This document shows, piece by piece, positions 22,105 through 29,401 of a stretch of DNA of 50,093 nucleotides (positions within the stretch are counted from its first letter, which is position 1; each line of letters begins with the position of its first letter). The position numbers were made by a program, and so were the translations under genes. Location: positions 1-50,093 of the forward strand of contig JAFGCG010000137.1 of assembly GCA_016932715.1 (NCBI GenBank), read 5' to 3'. The notes under the pieces are model-generated. The model was not told where the DNA came from. It saw nothing but the letters and a program-made list of their open reading frames with translations, and searched no databases. The DNA comes from Anaerolineales bacterium. Its GTDB lineage: Bacteria; Chloroflexota; Anaerolineae; Anaerolineales; Villigracilaceae.

Positions 22105-22137
22105 CCCTCTCCCGTGGGGAGAGGGCCAGGGTGAGGG
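22105..22137. repeat. GGGAGAGGG-type palindromic repeat, intergenic copy
   Basis: CCCTCTCCC (22105-22113) and GGGAGAGGG (22117-22125) form a perfect hairpin with loop GTG, followed by CCAGGGTGAGGG (22126-22137). A related arrangement, in the opposite orientation, occurs inside the amidohydrolase gene at 30668-30736. It lies in the operon between the TPR and GNAT genes. Confidence 0.75.
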
Positions 22138-22145
22138 TAGTCGTT

Positions 22146-22682
22146 CTATCTGATCAACCCAATTCGCATGAGGAACTTCATGATGCGCTGGGTCAGGGTC
22201 GGTTTTTTAACCAGGCGTAAGGAATCGTACACATCCATCTGCGTATCGACGATGTGCCCGCGTTTGAGATTGAGATTGGCAGCCGCCTGGCGGACCATCG
22301 AGTGCATGTCTCCTTCATCAATTTGTTCGAAGATGGAGGCTGCCCGGTCATATTCAGCCAGTGCTTCCTGCCATTTCTTGAGTCCTTCGAGTGCCGCGGC
22401 GCGGTTGCCGATCGCAATGCCCTGACGTTTGAGGTCGCCCGCTTGTTGAAAGACCGCTTCGGTCCCCTCCGTCGCCTGCAGTGCTTCCCTGGCTTTCCCA
22501 GCCTGCAGCAGCGCGACACTCTGATTATTCTTCATCTCCGCCGCGCTCAGTTCATCCGAAACAGATTTATACGCCAGCGCCGCCTGCGAAAACAGATCCG
22601 CCGCGGCGAGGTAACTTCCTTTTTCGTATTCCTGCTTGCCTTGATCGGCAAGTGCCTGGGGATTGAGTTGATCCACGTTCAT
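22146..22682 (-). CDS. TPR-repeat protein
   Basis: 178-residue protein made of TPR-like helical pairs: ALADQGKQEYEKGSYLAAADLFSQA, NNQSVALLQAGKAREALQ, GNRAAALEGLKKWQEALAEYDRAASIF. Such repeats mediate protein contacts. The C-terminus is basic and partly hydrophobic (KKPTLTQRIMKFLMRIGLIR), perhaps a membrane or protein docking tail. It follows the regulator gene by 3 bp. A partner cannot be named from the sequence. Confidence 0.8.
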   Translation of the reverse strand: MNVDQLNPQALADQGKQEYEKGSYLAAADLFSQAALAYKSVSDELSAAEMKNNQSVALLQAGKAREALQATEGTEAVFQQAGDLKRQGIAIGNRAAALEGLKKWQEALAEYDRAASIFEQIDEGDMHSMVRQAAANLNLKRGHIVDTQMDVYDSLRLVKKPTLTQRIMKFLMRIGLIR

Positions 22683-22684
22683 CT

Positions 22685-23362
22685 CTACAGTGTAATATCC
22701 AGCAAATCTTCCGCCACCGAACGCAATTTATCCTTGGACATATTGCTGAGTTTCATTGCTAGTTCCAAATAAGGAAGGTTGACCGGCATGGAAACAAATT
22801 CACGCAATTCCATGGGCATTTCCAGGAAGCGCTGGATCGTTTCTTCACTGATCATCCACTGGCCGATGGGACCGCTCCGGTCGAAAAAGGTTTCGACCCT
22901 TCCGCCCAGGGTTCTCACCAGTACTTCCAGTTCAGGCAGTGGAATGGGACGTTCTCCCAGCTCGAACGCCTTGATGCGCGCGCTGGAAACGCCCGTCTGC
23001 TGTGACAGATTGCGGATCGAGATACTGGCTTTTAGGCGTTCCTGCCGCAACAGTGCACCGATCTTGCGCTGGCGCACAGCCAGCAGTTTTGGCAGGTCGA
23101 GTCTCGCATGCCGGGGAGCGCTCCCTGATTTTATCTCCCTGCTCCAGAAATGCTCCATTGGCAAATCGAGGTAATAAACCAGTGTTTCCAGTTCCGGCAG
23201 GGAGGGTGCCCTGCGCCCTTCTTCATAGGCGCGCAAGGCACTTTTCTTTATGCCTAGTGCCTCTGCACATTCCTGTGCACTGCGACGCGCCGCAAGGCGC
23301 GCATCACGGATTAATACTCCAAGCTTCTTTGTGCGAATCGTGATCTGCGACTTTGTATCCAT
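22685..23362 (-). CDS. Transcriptional regulator with two XRE-type HTH domains
   Basis: 225-residue protein with two helix-turn-helix domains. The first spans about residues 13-65 (LIRDARLAARRSAQECAEAL, KKSALRAYEEGRRAPSLPEL); the second spans about 101-150 (LLRQERLKASISIRNLSQQTG, SSARIKAFELGERPIPLPEL). The close similarity of RAYEEGRRAPSLPEL and KAFELGERPIPLPEL shows internal duplication. The C-terminal third is helical and without a recognised domain. It has a ribosome binding site (GAGG) 4 nt before the ATG and begins the operon down to the hydrolase gene, so it may regulate it, including itself. Confidence 0.85.
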   Translation of the reverse strand: MDTKSQITIRTKKLGVLIRDARLAARRSAQECAEALGIKKSALRAYEEGRRAPSLPELETLVYYLDLPMEHFWSREIKSGSAPRHARLDLPKLLAVRQRKIGALLRQERLKASISIRNLSQQTGVSSARIKAFELGERPIPLPELEVLVRTLGGRVETFFDRSGPIGQWMISEETIQRFLEMPMELREFVSMPVNLPYLELAMKLSNMSKDKLRSVAEDLLDITL

Positions 23363-23426
23363 GAATCCTCTGGAACGCCTGGTATGCTCCAGGCCCAGCC
23401 CTGATTATAGCAGAGGCTATGGAATA

Positions 23427-24746
23427 CTATCGTCTTTGCCCTGGATTCGATCCACTGTTTGCCATAAAAATATCGGCGCCGAGTTTGAAACCGGCGGCTT
23501 CCAGGCGCGGGCTAAAGAGCGGGCGGATCCCCGTTGGTTTCAATTCACCCAGGATCTTGCCATTCTGACCGACGCCCGTCTGTTCGAACTTGAAAATGTC
23601 GGTCATGACCACGGTATCGCCTTCCATGCCAACGACTTCCGTGATGGCCGTTACTCTCCGGGAACCATCTTTCAAACGCGCCTGCTGTATGATGAGGTCG
23701 ATGGCTGACGAAATCTGTTGTCTCACAACTTTTAAGGGAAGTTCCATACCCGCCATCAACACCAGGGTTTCCAGACGCGAAAGTGTGTCGCGCGGTGAAT
23801 TGGCATGGATTGTAGTCAGCGAACCATCATGACCGGTGTTCATCGCCTGCAGCATATCCAGGGCTTCGCCGCCGCGGCATTCACCGACAATGATACGATC
23901 CGGCCGCATGCGCAGGGCGTTGCGAACCAGATCGCGGATGGATACAGCGCCTTTCCCATCCAGGTTGGGAACCTTGGTCTCCATGCGCAAGACATGATCC
24001 TGCTGCAGCTGCAGCTCGGCGGCATCCTCGATGGTAACGATTCGTTCTTCTTCCGGAATATAGCTCGAAAGGACATTGAGAAGGGTGGTTTTTCCGGAAC
24101 CAGTCCCTCCTGAAATGACGATATTCAAGTGCGCCAGAACACAGGCACGAATAAATTCCGCCATCTTCGGCGTCAATGAACCATAATCGATCAGTTGCTG
24201 AACGGAAAGTTTGTCCCTTGAGAATCTGCGGATCGTGATGGAGGGCCCGTCGATGGAGACGGGGCGGATCACGGCATTCACACGTGAACCGTCCGGCAAA
24301 CGCGCGTCGACCGTGGGGCTGTCCGGGTCCACGCGGCGGCCGAGGGGCAGAATGATGCGGTCAATAATTCGCATAACATGATCGTCATCATCGAACGTGA
24401 TGGCGCTCTTGATCAACTTGCCGGCTTTTTCGACGAACACTTTTTTGGGTCCGTTCACCATCACTTCAGTGACCTCCGGGTCCTCTAACAGAGGCTGGAT
24501 CGGCCCGTAGCCCGTCAGCTCATCGATAATATCGTGGAAGATCTGTTTGCGAATGTCTTCGGGCAGGACAACTTTGGTCTGGACATACACTTCCTGCAGC
24601 CGTTGTTTCATGAACTCGGCGCGGTCGCCAAGCTGCAACTCCTCGCCTTCCATGGAACGACCGACATTCTCGATCAGATAGCGCTTGAATTTAAGCAAAT
24701 CGGCGGAGGTCAGCCTCGTAAAATTGGATGCAATTGGAGTAGACAT
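23427..24746 (-). CDS. cpaF: CpaF/TadA-type pilus assembly ATPase
   Basis: 439-residue secretion ATPase of the type II/IV family, closest to CpaF/TadA. Features: [29 protein letters not shown] in the N-terminal domain, [23 protein letters not shown], Walker [13 protein letters not shown] near residue 215, the Asp box [11 protein letters not shown], and [21 protein letters not shown] with the conserved His box. It powers assembly of tight-adherence pili or related filaments. ATG 24746 is chosen: it overlaps the preceding stop (TAATG) and has AAGGAGG upstream. The other pilus genes (tadB, tadC, pilin) are not in the window, although the CpaE-like gene is. Confidence 0.9.
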   Translation of the reverse strand: MSTPIASNFTRLTSADLLKFKRYLIENVGRSMEGEELQLGDRAEFMKQRLQEVYVQTKVVLPEDIRKQIFHDIIDELTGYGPIQPLLEDPEVTEVMVNGPKKVFVEKAGKLIKSAITFDDDDHVMRIIDRIILPLGRRVDPDSPTVDARLPDGSRVNAVIRPVSIDGPSITIRRFSRDKLSVQQLIDYGSLTPKMAEFIRACVLAHLNIVISGGTGSGKTTLLNVLSSYIPEEERIVTIEDAAELQLQQDHVLRMETKVPNLDGKGAVSIRDLVRNALRMRPDRIIVGECRGGEALDMLQAMNTGHDGSLTTIHANSPRDTLSRLETLVLMAGMELPLKVVRQQISSAIDLIIQQARLKDGSRRVTAITEVVGMEGDTVVMTDIFKFEQTGVGQNGKILGELKPTGIRPLFSPRLEAAGFKLGADIFMANSGSNPGQRR

Positions 24747-25042
24747 TACGACGTTTCCTCCTTGCGCTGATCCTCTTCCGGAATGACCCACACGATGTGC
24801 GAACGCCGCACAGCCAGGAACGGCGCCTGGAAGAGGGTCTGGCCATCGGGGCCCAACACGCTGACCTGCGTGAGCGCAAGGAAATTCTCATTGATGTCCA
24901 GTTCGTCCTTGATCCGTTGATCCCTGCGCACGTGGACGTTTCCGCGGAGCATGTGCGTGGTTGTCTGAATCGTAGCCTGGACGGCGACCTTGGACACGAT
25001 GTCCGTGAAGATCTTGCCTTTTTCATCATATTCGATTGTCAT
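24746..25042 (-). CDS. Small protein between cpaE- and cpaF-like genes
   Basis: 98-residue hydrophilic protein, rich in beta strands, without a recognised family. The first residues are MTIEYDEKGKIFTDIVSK; a motif HMLRGNVHVRRDQRIKDEL and the hydrophobic SHIVWVIPEED follow. ATG 25042 is preferred to 25054 because GAGAGG stands 5 nt before it. The stop TAA overlaps the cpaF start, so coupling is likely. Its place suggests a role in pilus control or signalling; this is inference. Confidence 0.7.
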   Translation of the reverse strand: MTIEYDEKGKIFTDIVSKVAVQATIQTTTHMLRGNVHVRRDQRIKDELDINENFLALTQVSVLGPDGQTLFQAPFLAVRRSHIVWVIPEEDQRKEETS

Positions 25043-25096
25043 GGCACCTCTCATGAATCACGCCTGGGAAAAGCGTGCAACTCTCTTTCTTCGATG

Positions 25097-25131
25097 AAAA
25101 TAGCGACACTAACGGGGAATGTCGCTATTTT
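25097..25131. terminator. Hairpin between the small-protein gene and the cpaE-like gene
   Basis: Arms AAAATAGCGACA (25097-25108) and TGTCGCTATTTT (25120-25131) are exact complements around an 11-nt loop, ending in four T residues on either strand. It lies after the cpaE-like stop (25216) and could end or attenuate its transcript. Downstream of that stop, 25181-25218 holds two near copies of the repeat CTTTGCATTTTCTTTA. Confidence 0.6.
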
Positions 25132-25215
25132 GCAGAGTGAAACCCACCATAGAGTGTAGTCGAAACAGACTGGAAATTACCTTGCACTTTCTTTATAAAG
25201 TACTTTGCATTTTCT

Positions 25216-26439
25216 TTAGGTGATCGACTGGTCCCGCAGACTGCGCACCCGTTTGACCATGTCGGCAGCCGTCTCCTTAAAGATAATGGAGGCGGTGTCG
25301 GTAGGGTACTTGATGGTAATGGGCTGATTTAAGTTGTTGGCGAGGGCAAAATTACCGCCCATGTAAGGCAGTGTCGTTTTGATCGGCAGACCGATGATCT
25401 CCTCTGCCTGCGCCTTGGTCACACCTTCCAGCCCAACCGCGCGATTCAGAATGGCACAGATCTTCTGGCTTTCAATGCCCTGGGTTTGCAAATAATCCCA
25501 AACCGTTTTTGTCAATTGGACCGTGCCCTGGTCCGTGGAAACAACCAGCAGGATCAGGTCCGCCTTCTGGATCAGAGGCAGGCTGATGCGCGAGAGCGCA
25601 CGCCCGATGTCCAGGATAACAATATCGTAGCCGGAGCGCAGCGTATCCACAATCTGGCCGATGCGCTCGCCCTTGATGCTGTTCGCCTGCTGAGGATCCG
25701 GTGAGCCGGCTAATAACTGGAACTGCCAGGTTTGCGGCTTCGGCAGGTTCCTGTAAAAATAGTCGACGTTGGTTTGTCCGGGCGGCAGATCCGATACGGT
25801 GACCAGGTTTATTTTCCCCTCCGCCCCAACGATCTGGCCAATCGAACCGATCGGCAGGACCAGGTCGGCGACCACAACGCGTGCCTCCGGCTGTGCCTGT
25901 TGAATGTTCATGGCGAGATTGGCACAAAGCGAGGAAGTCCCCGTCCCTCCTTTCGCGCTCAGGAAGACGATCAGCGAACCATTCTTCCCCTCCCCCTTTG
26001 TCTCTTCAACTTTGGGTTCCTCCGCTTCGGGTTCCTCCACTTTGATCGGGCGAAGCGCGGGAGGTTCCGCCGTAAATATTCGAGCAAGAGTTTCTTCCAG
26101 CGCAAGGACCGCTCCCGTTGCTTTGACCAGGTAGCCGTTCACACCGGCATTCAAACATCTTTCCCTGCGCGCCGGACTCGCGTCCGTTGACAGCGCCACC
26201 AGCGGAGTTCTGCTGGTGCGGGGGTCATTGCGCAGTTTGGAAATGAACTCCTGATCCGGGATATCCCGCAAGGTGGGATCGAACAGGACCAGATCGGGCT
26301 GGTCGCGCCAGGCAATGATCAGACCATCCTTGCCGGTTGGAGCTTCCGAAACCGTGAACTGTTTTCCTTTGAGGTGGTTTACAAGAAAAACACGGCTGGC
26401 TGGGTTATCGTCGACAACGAGAATACATTTACCAACCAC
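25216..26439 (-). CDS. cpaE: CpaE/TadZ-like protein: receiver domain plus MinD/ParA-type ATPase
   Basis: 407-residue protein. Residues 1-120 are a response-regulator receiver (VVDDNPASR, Asp54 in VLFDPTLRD, STD near 87); an acidic Glu/Pro linker follows (about 130-155), then a MinD/ParA-type ATPase with the deviant Walker A SAKGGTGTSSL and LDIGRALSRIS. This domain pairing is that of CpaE/TadZ proteins, which position pilus machines at a pole or site. Phosphate acceptor Asp54 is kept, unlike many CpaE proteins that have a degenerate receiver, so the module may be phosphorylated by one of the adjacent kinases. The gene is between the OmpR-type regulator and cpaF. Confidence 0.86.
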   Translation of the reverse strand: MVGKCILVVDDNPASRVFLVNHLKGKQFTVSEAPTGKDGLIIAWRDQPDLVLFDPTLRDIPDQEFISKLRNDPRTSRTPLVALSTDASPARRERCLNAGVNGYLVKATGAVLALEETLARIFTAEPPALRPIKVEEPEAEEPKVEETKGEGKNGSLIVFLSAKGGTGTSSLCANLAMNIQQAQPEARVVVADLVLPIGSIGQIVGAEGKINLVTVSDLPPGQTNVDYFYRNLPKPQTWQFQLLAGSPDPQQANSIKGERIGQIVDTLRSGYDIVILDIGRALSRISLPLIQKADLILLVVSTDQGTVQLTKTVWDYLQTQGIESQKICAILNRAVGLEGVTKAQAEEIIGLPIKTTLPYMGGNFALANNLNQPITIKYPTDTASIIFKETAADMVKRVRSLRDQSIT

Positions 26440-26463
26440 AACAGCCTCCTCGTGCTTACGTTT

Positions 26464-27159
26464 TCATTCTTCGATGGGCGGCATCAGGTATCCCAACCCG
26501 GAGCGGGTCACAATGTGTTTGGGATTGTGCGCGTCATCCTCCAGCTTCTGACGCAGGCGGGCGATACTCACCCAAAGGATTTCCTTGTCGCTGCGATATT
26601 CAGGTCCCCAGACACTGGTCAGAAGTTCTTCCGATGTCATGATCTTGCCGACATGATGGGCAAATTGCAACAACAGCCGGTACTCGGTCGCCGAAAGAGA
26701 GATGGGCTGTTCGCCGCGCCAGACCTCGGCGCGGGCAAAATCGATCTTTAGATTATCGTGCGTGAAAAAGCGTGACTGGCCCACTTCACTGGGAGGCTGG
26801 GCGCGGCGCAGCACGGCGCGGACGCGCGCCAGCAGCTCCGTTGCCGAAAATGGCTTGACAAGATAGTCATCGGCCCCCAGGTCCAGGCCGCGGACGCGGT
26901 CCTGTTCATCCCCTTTGGCGGTGAGAATAATAATGGGAGTGCCGGAAAATTCCCGAATCCGCTGGGTTGCGCCAAAGCCATCGAGTTTTGGCATCATCAC
27001 ATCCATGAGCACAAGGTCGATGGGCTGATCGGAAAAAACGCTGACAGCCTGGATCCCATCCTGGGCGGTAACCACTTCGTACCCCTCCGTCCGCAGATTG
27101 GCTTCGAGCAAGCGCAGGTAGCGAGGTTCATCATCAACGATCAGAATGCGTTTTGCCAT
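26464..27159 (-). CDS. OmpR/PhoB-type response regulator
   Basis: 231-residue regulator. The receiver has the acidic pair Asp9-Asp10, phosphorylation site Asp53 in LVLMDVMMPKLDG, Thr in ILTAKG and Lys in YLVKPF. The C-terminal winged-helix DNA-binding domain contains SATEYRLLLQFAHHVGKIMTSEELLTSVWG. ATG 27159 is chosen: GGAGG stands 10-11 nt upstream; the open frame extends further up, overlapping the kinase. It follows the GAF kinase gene by 19 bp. Regulates unknown targets, possibly the operon itself. Confidence 0.93.
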   Translation of the reverse strand: MAKRILIVDDEPRYLRLLEANLRTEGYEVVTAQDGIQAVSVFSDQPIDLVLMDVMMPKLDGFGATQRIREFSGTPIIILTAKGDEQDRVRGLDLGADDYLVKPFSATELLARVRAVLRRAQPPSEVGQSRFFTHDNLKIDFARAEVWRGEQPISLSATEYRLLLQFAHHVGKIMTSEELLTSVWGPEYRSDKEILWVSIARLRQKLEDDAHNPKHIVTRSGLGYLMPPIEE

Positions 27160-27178
27160 ATAGTGCCTCCTCTTTGTG

Positions 27179-28369
27179 TTACCCAGATGAGTCGATGGGC
27201 AGTTCAATGAAAAACGTTGTTCCCTGGCCGGGAGTGGATTCTGCCCAAATCTTACCACGATGTGCCTGGATTATCTGCTTGCAAATATAGAGACCCAGGC
27301 CCGTCCCTGTGATCGTTCTTTCGCCGCGCACCCGGTAGAAGCGTTCGAAAATCAGCGGCAGGGCTTCTTTGGGGATGCCGGGACCATGGTCAATAAAGGA
27401 AATCATGGCATTATCATCCACCTGATTCAGCAGGATCACAATGAGCGCGCCGGGCGCGTACTTGATGGCATTGGTGAAAAGGTTCTCAAAGACCTGCGCC
27501 AGCCGCACGCCATCCCCGTAGACCGGTGGGACAGTATCGAGCTGCATGCTGATGTCCAGGTCTTTGTGGCGGGCATGGATGCGCTGGACTACATCCCGTA
27601 GAACGGCGTCCAGCCGGAGGGGCTGGAAGCGCAGCGGTAAGGTCTTGCTCTGCAGGCGGGCGGACTCGAGTACGTTCTCGATCAAAAGGGAAAGCCGGTC
27701 AGCCTCCTCGTCGATGATCGACAGGAACTCGCGCTGGGTTTCCGCATCCCAGCTTGTATCCTGCCGCAGGAGACTGGTGCTGTAGCCTTTGATAAAACCC
27801 AGCGGCGTGCGCAGTTCATGAGAGATCGTGCTGACGAAATCCTCCTGCAATTGCATCTGGCGTTTAAGATCCTGCAGGTCCTCTCGCATCTCTGACCAGC
27901 GGGCACGCTCGAACAACGCCGAAAGCAGTTCTGCTGCCAGGGAGGCAATCGCGATATGGTCCGTCTCGTAAACAGGTCCCCCAAATCGGACGAAGACCAG
28001 CGCTCCCTGGACCTCTGCTCCGATCAGGATCGGCAAGCCAAGCAGGTACGCTTGATGCAGGCGATCATCAGGTAAAACGTCGGCTTTGGGATTTTGCAGG
28101 AGAAGTTTGCCTTTTTTGACGACCTGGCCCGCAAACTCATCGCCCCAGGCTGCATCGGCTTCTGCATCTTTGGAACGGCCGACGGCGCGCGCGTACGCGA
28201 TTTCGAGGATCCCGGTTTCTTCATCCTGAAGATAAACGGCAACATTATCGAACACAAACTCTTTACGCAGAGTCACCATGAAATTCTCGATCGTGCCACG
28301 CGAAGTTTCCCCATTCGTGGCGCTCTGCATCAATTCCTGCAAGTAGGCAAGCGTGTGGCTGTCCATCAT
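27179..28369 (-). CDS. GAF-domain sensor histidine kinase
   Basis: 396-residue cytoplasmic kinase. An N-terminal GAF domain (about residues 25-155) is followed by a coiled-coil, the dimerisation box DFVSTISHELRTPLG with phospho-acceptor His184, and an HATPase_c domain (N box FENLFTNAIKYAPG, G1 DHGPGIPKE, G2 GTGLGLYI). No membrane segment is seen, so an internal or small-molecule signal is likely. The start overlaps the stop of the upstream kinase as ATGA. It probably phosphorylates the regulator encoded next. Confidence 0.92.
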   Translation of the reverse strand: MMDSHTLAYLQELMQSATNGETSRGTIENFMVTLRKEFVFDNVAVYLQDEETGILEIAYARAVGRSKDAEADAAWGDEFAGQVVKKGKLLLQNPKADVLPDDRLHQAYLLGLPILIGAEVQGALVFVRFGGPVYETDHIAIASLAAELLSALFERARWSEMREDLQDLKRQMQLQEDFVSTISHELRTPLGFIKGYSTSLLRQDTSWDAETQREFLSIIDEEADRLSLLIENVLESARLQSKTLPLRFQPLRLDAVLRDVVQRIHARHKDLDISMQLDTVPPVYGDGVRLAQVFENLFTNAIKYAPGALIVILLNQVDDNAMISFIDHGPGIPKEALPLIFERFYRVRGERTITGTGLGLYICKQIIQAHRGKIWAESTPGQGTTFFIELPIDSSG

Positions 28370-29394
28370 GGTTTCGAGTCGGCGGCTGCCAGCAGGGGAA
28401 ATTTGAACATCGAACCATGCCCTTCCAGCGACTGCACTTCCAGCATGGAACCGTGTGCTTCAATGATCTGGCGGACCAGGGAGAGCCCCAATCCGGTGCC
28501 TTCATAGTGTCGCGTGGCGGAACCATCGAGTTGATGGAACGGTTCGAAGATATCTTCCAGCCGGTTGGCTGGAATGCCGATCCCCGTATCGGTCACCGAG
28601 ACAATCACGAGATGCTCTCCTTCGCGTTTGACGCTCACCACAACGCGTCCATCCGAAGGCGTAAATTTGACTCCGTTATCAACGAGCTGGTACAACACCC
28701 AGGCAATTTTCTGCGAATCGGCCTGAACGAGAGGAACGTTCTCATCGATCCTGATCTGCAAATCGACACCACGCTCCTGGGCATGCGGCGTATGTGATTT
28801 GATCGTCAGATTCGCCAGGCGACAAATATCCACGGTCTCCTGTTTGATACTCATTTCCCCGCGCGAGGCGAGTGAAACCATGATGAGATCCTCGATCAGC
28901 GACTCGAGTTTGCTCGTTGATTGCTGGCTCACCTGCAAAGCGTGGCGCTGTTCTTCGGTGAGTGGTCCAAGCGAGTCCGTGACCATTAATTCGACATAAC
29001 CCTTGATATGAGTTAAGGGAGTTCGTAATTCATGGGAAATATTCGAAACGAAATTGGATTTAAGCTGGCTCAGTTCCGAGACGCGCTCAAGGGCTTTCTG
29101 TAACTCTGCCGTCCGCTCTTCGACGCGGCGTTCGAGCGTCCGATTCGCCACCTGCAGCGCGGAACGCAGCTGGATAATCAGCTCGGTGACAGCCTGGTCG
29201 ATCTCGGCGCGCTCCAGCAGGTTGAGATCGATGAGCGCCTGTCCAAGCAGAATCGGCTTGCCTTTGGCAGTCGCTTCCTGTTGATAATCGAGTGCTTTCT
29301 GCAGATTCTCCGCTGTGATGAGGCCCTTACGAATCAGGTGTTCCCCCATCCGCGGCACAAGCATCTCAGGTGTAAGGCGATGTTGATCTGCCAT
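28366..29394 (-). CDS. Sensor histidine kinase with MshEN-like N-terminal domain
   Basis: 342-residue cytoplasmic kinase. Residues 1-75 (GEHLIRKGLITAENLQKALDYQQ ... LLGQALIDLNLLERAEIDQAV) match the pattern of the MshEN / GspE_N domain, LGxxLvxxgliteeqLxxALxxQ, which in secretion ATPases binds cyclic di-GMP. A long coiled coil, FVSNISHELRTPLTHIKGYVE with His121, and an HATPase_c domain with GTGLGLSL follow. Such a domain on a kinase beside pilus genes suggests control by a second messenger, which is inference. It starts 7 bp after the amidohydrolase stop and there is no clear ribosome binding site. Confidence 0.88.
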   Translation of the reverse strand: MADQHRLTPEMLVPRMGEHLIRKGLITAENLQKALDYQQEATAKGKPILLGQALIDLNLLERAEIDQAVTELIIQLRSALQVANRTLERRVEERTAELQKALERVSELSQLKSNFVSNISHELRTPLTHIKGYVELMVTDSLGPLTEEQRHALQVSQQSTSKLESLIEDLIMVSLASRGEMSIKQETVDICRLANLTIKSHTPHAQERGVDLQIRIDENVPLVQADSQKIAWVLYQLVDNGVKFTPSDGRVVVSVKREGEHLVIVSVTDTGIGIPANRLEDIFEPFHQLDGSATRHYEGTGLGLSLVRQIIEAHGSMLEVQSLEGHGSMFKFPLLAAADSKP

Positions 29395-29401
29395 GATTTT
29401 C

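Noticed and set aside
23427-26439. Complete Tad pilus locus
   Set aside because: Only CpaE- and CpaF-like genes are present; no tadB, tadC, prepilin peptidase or pilin gene in the window.
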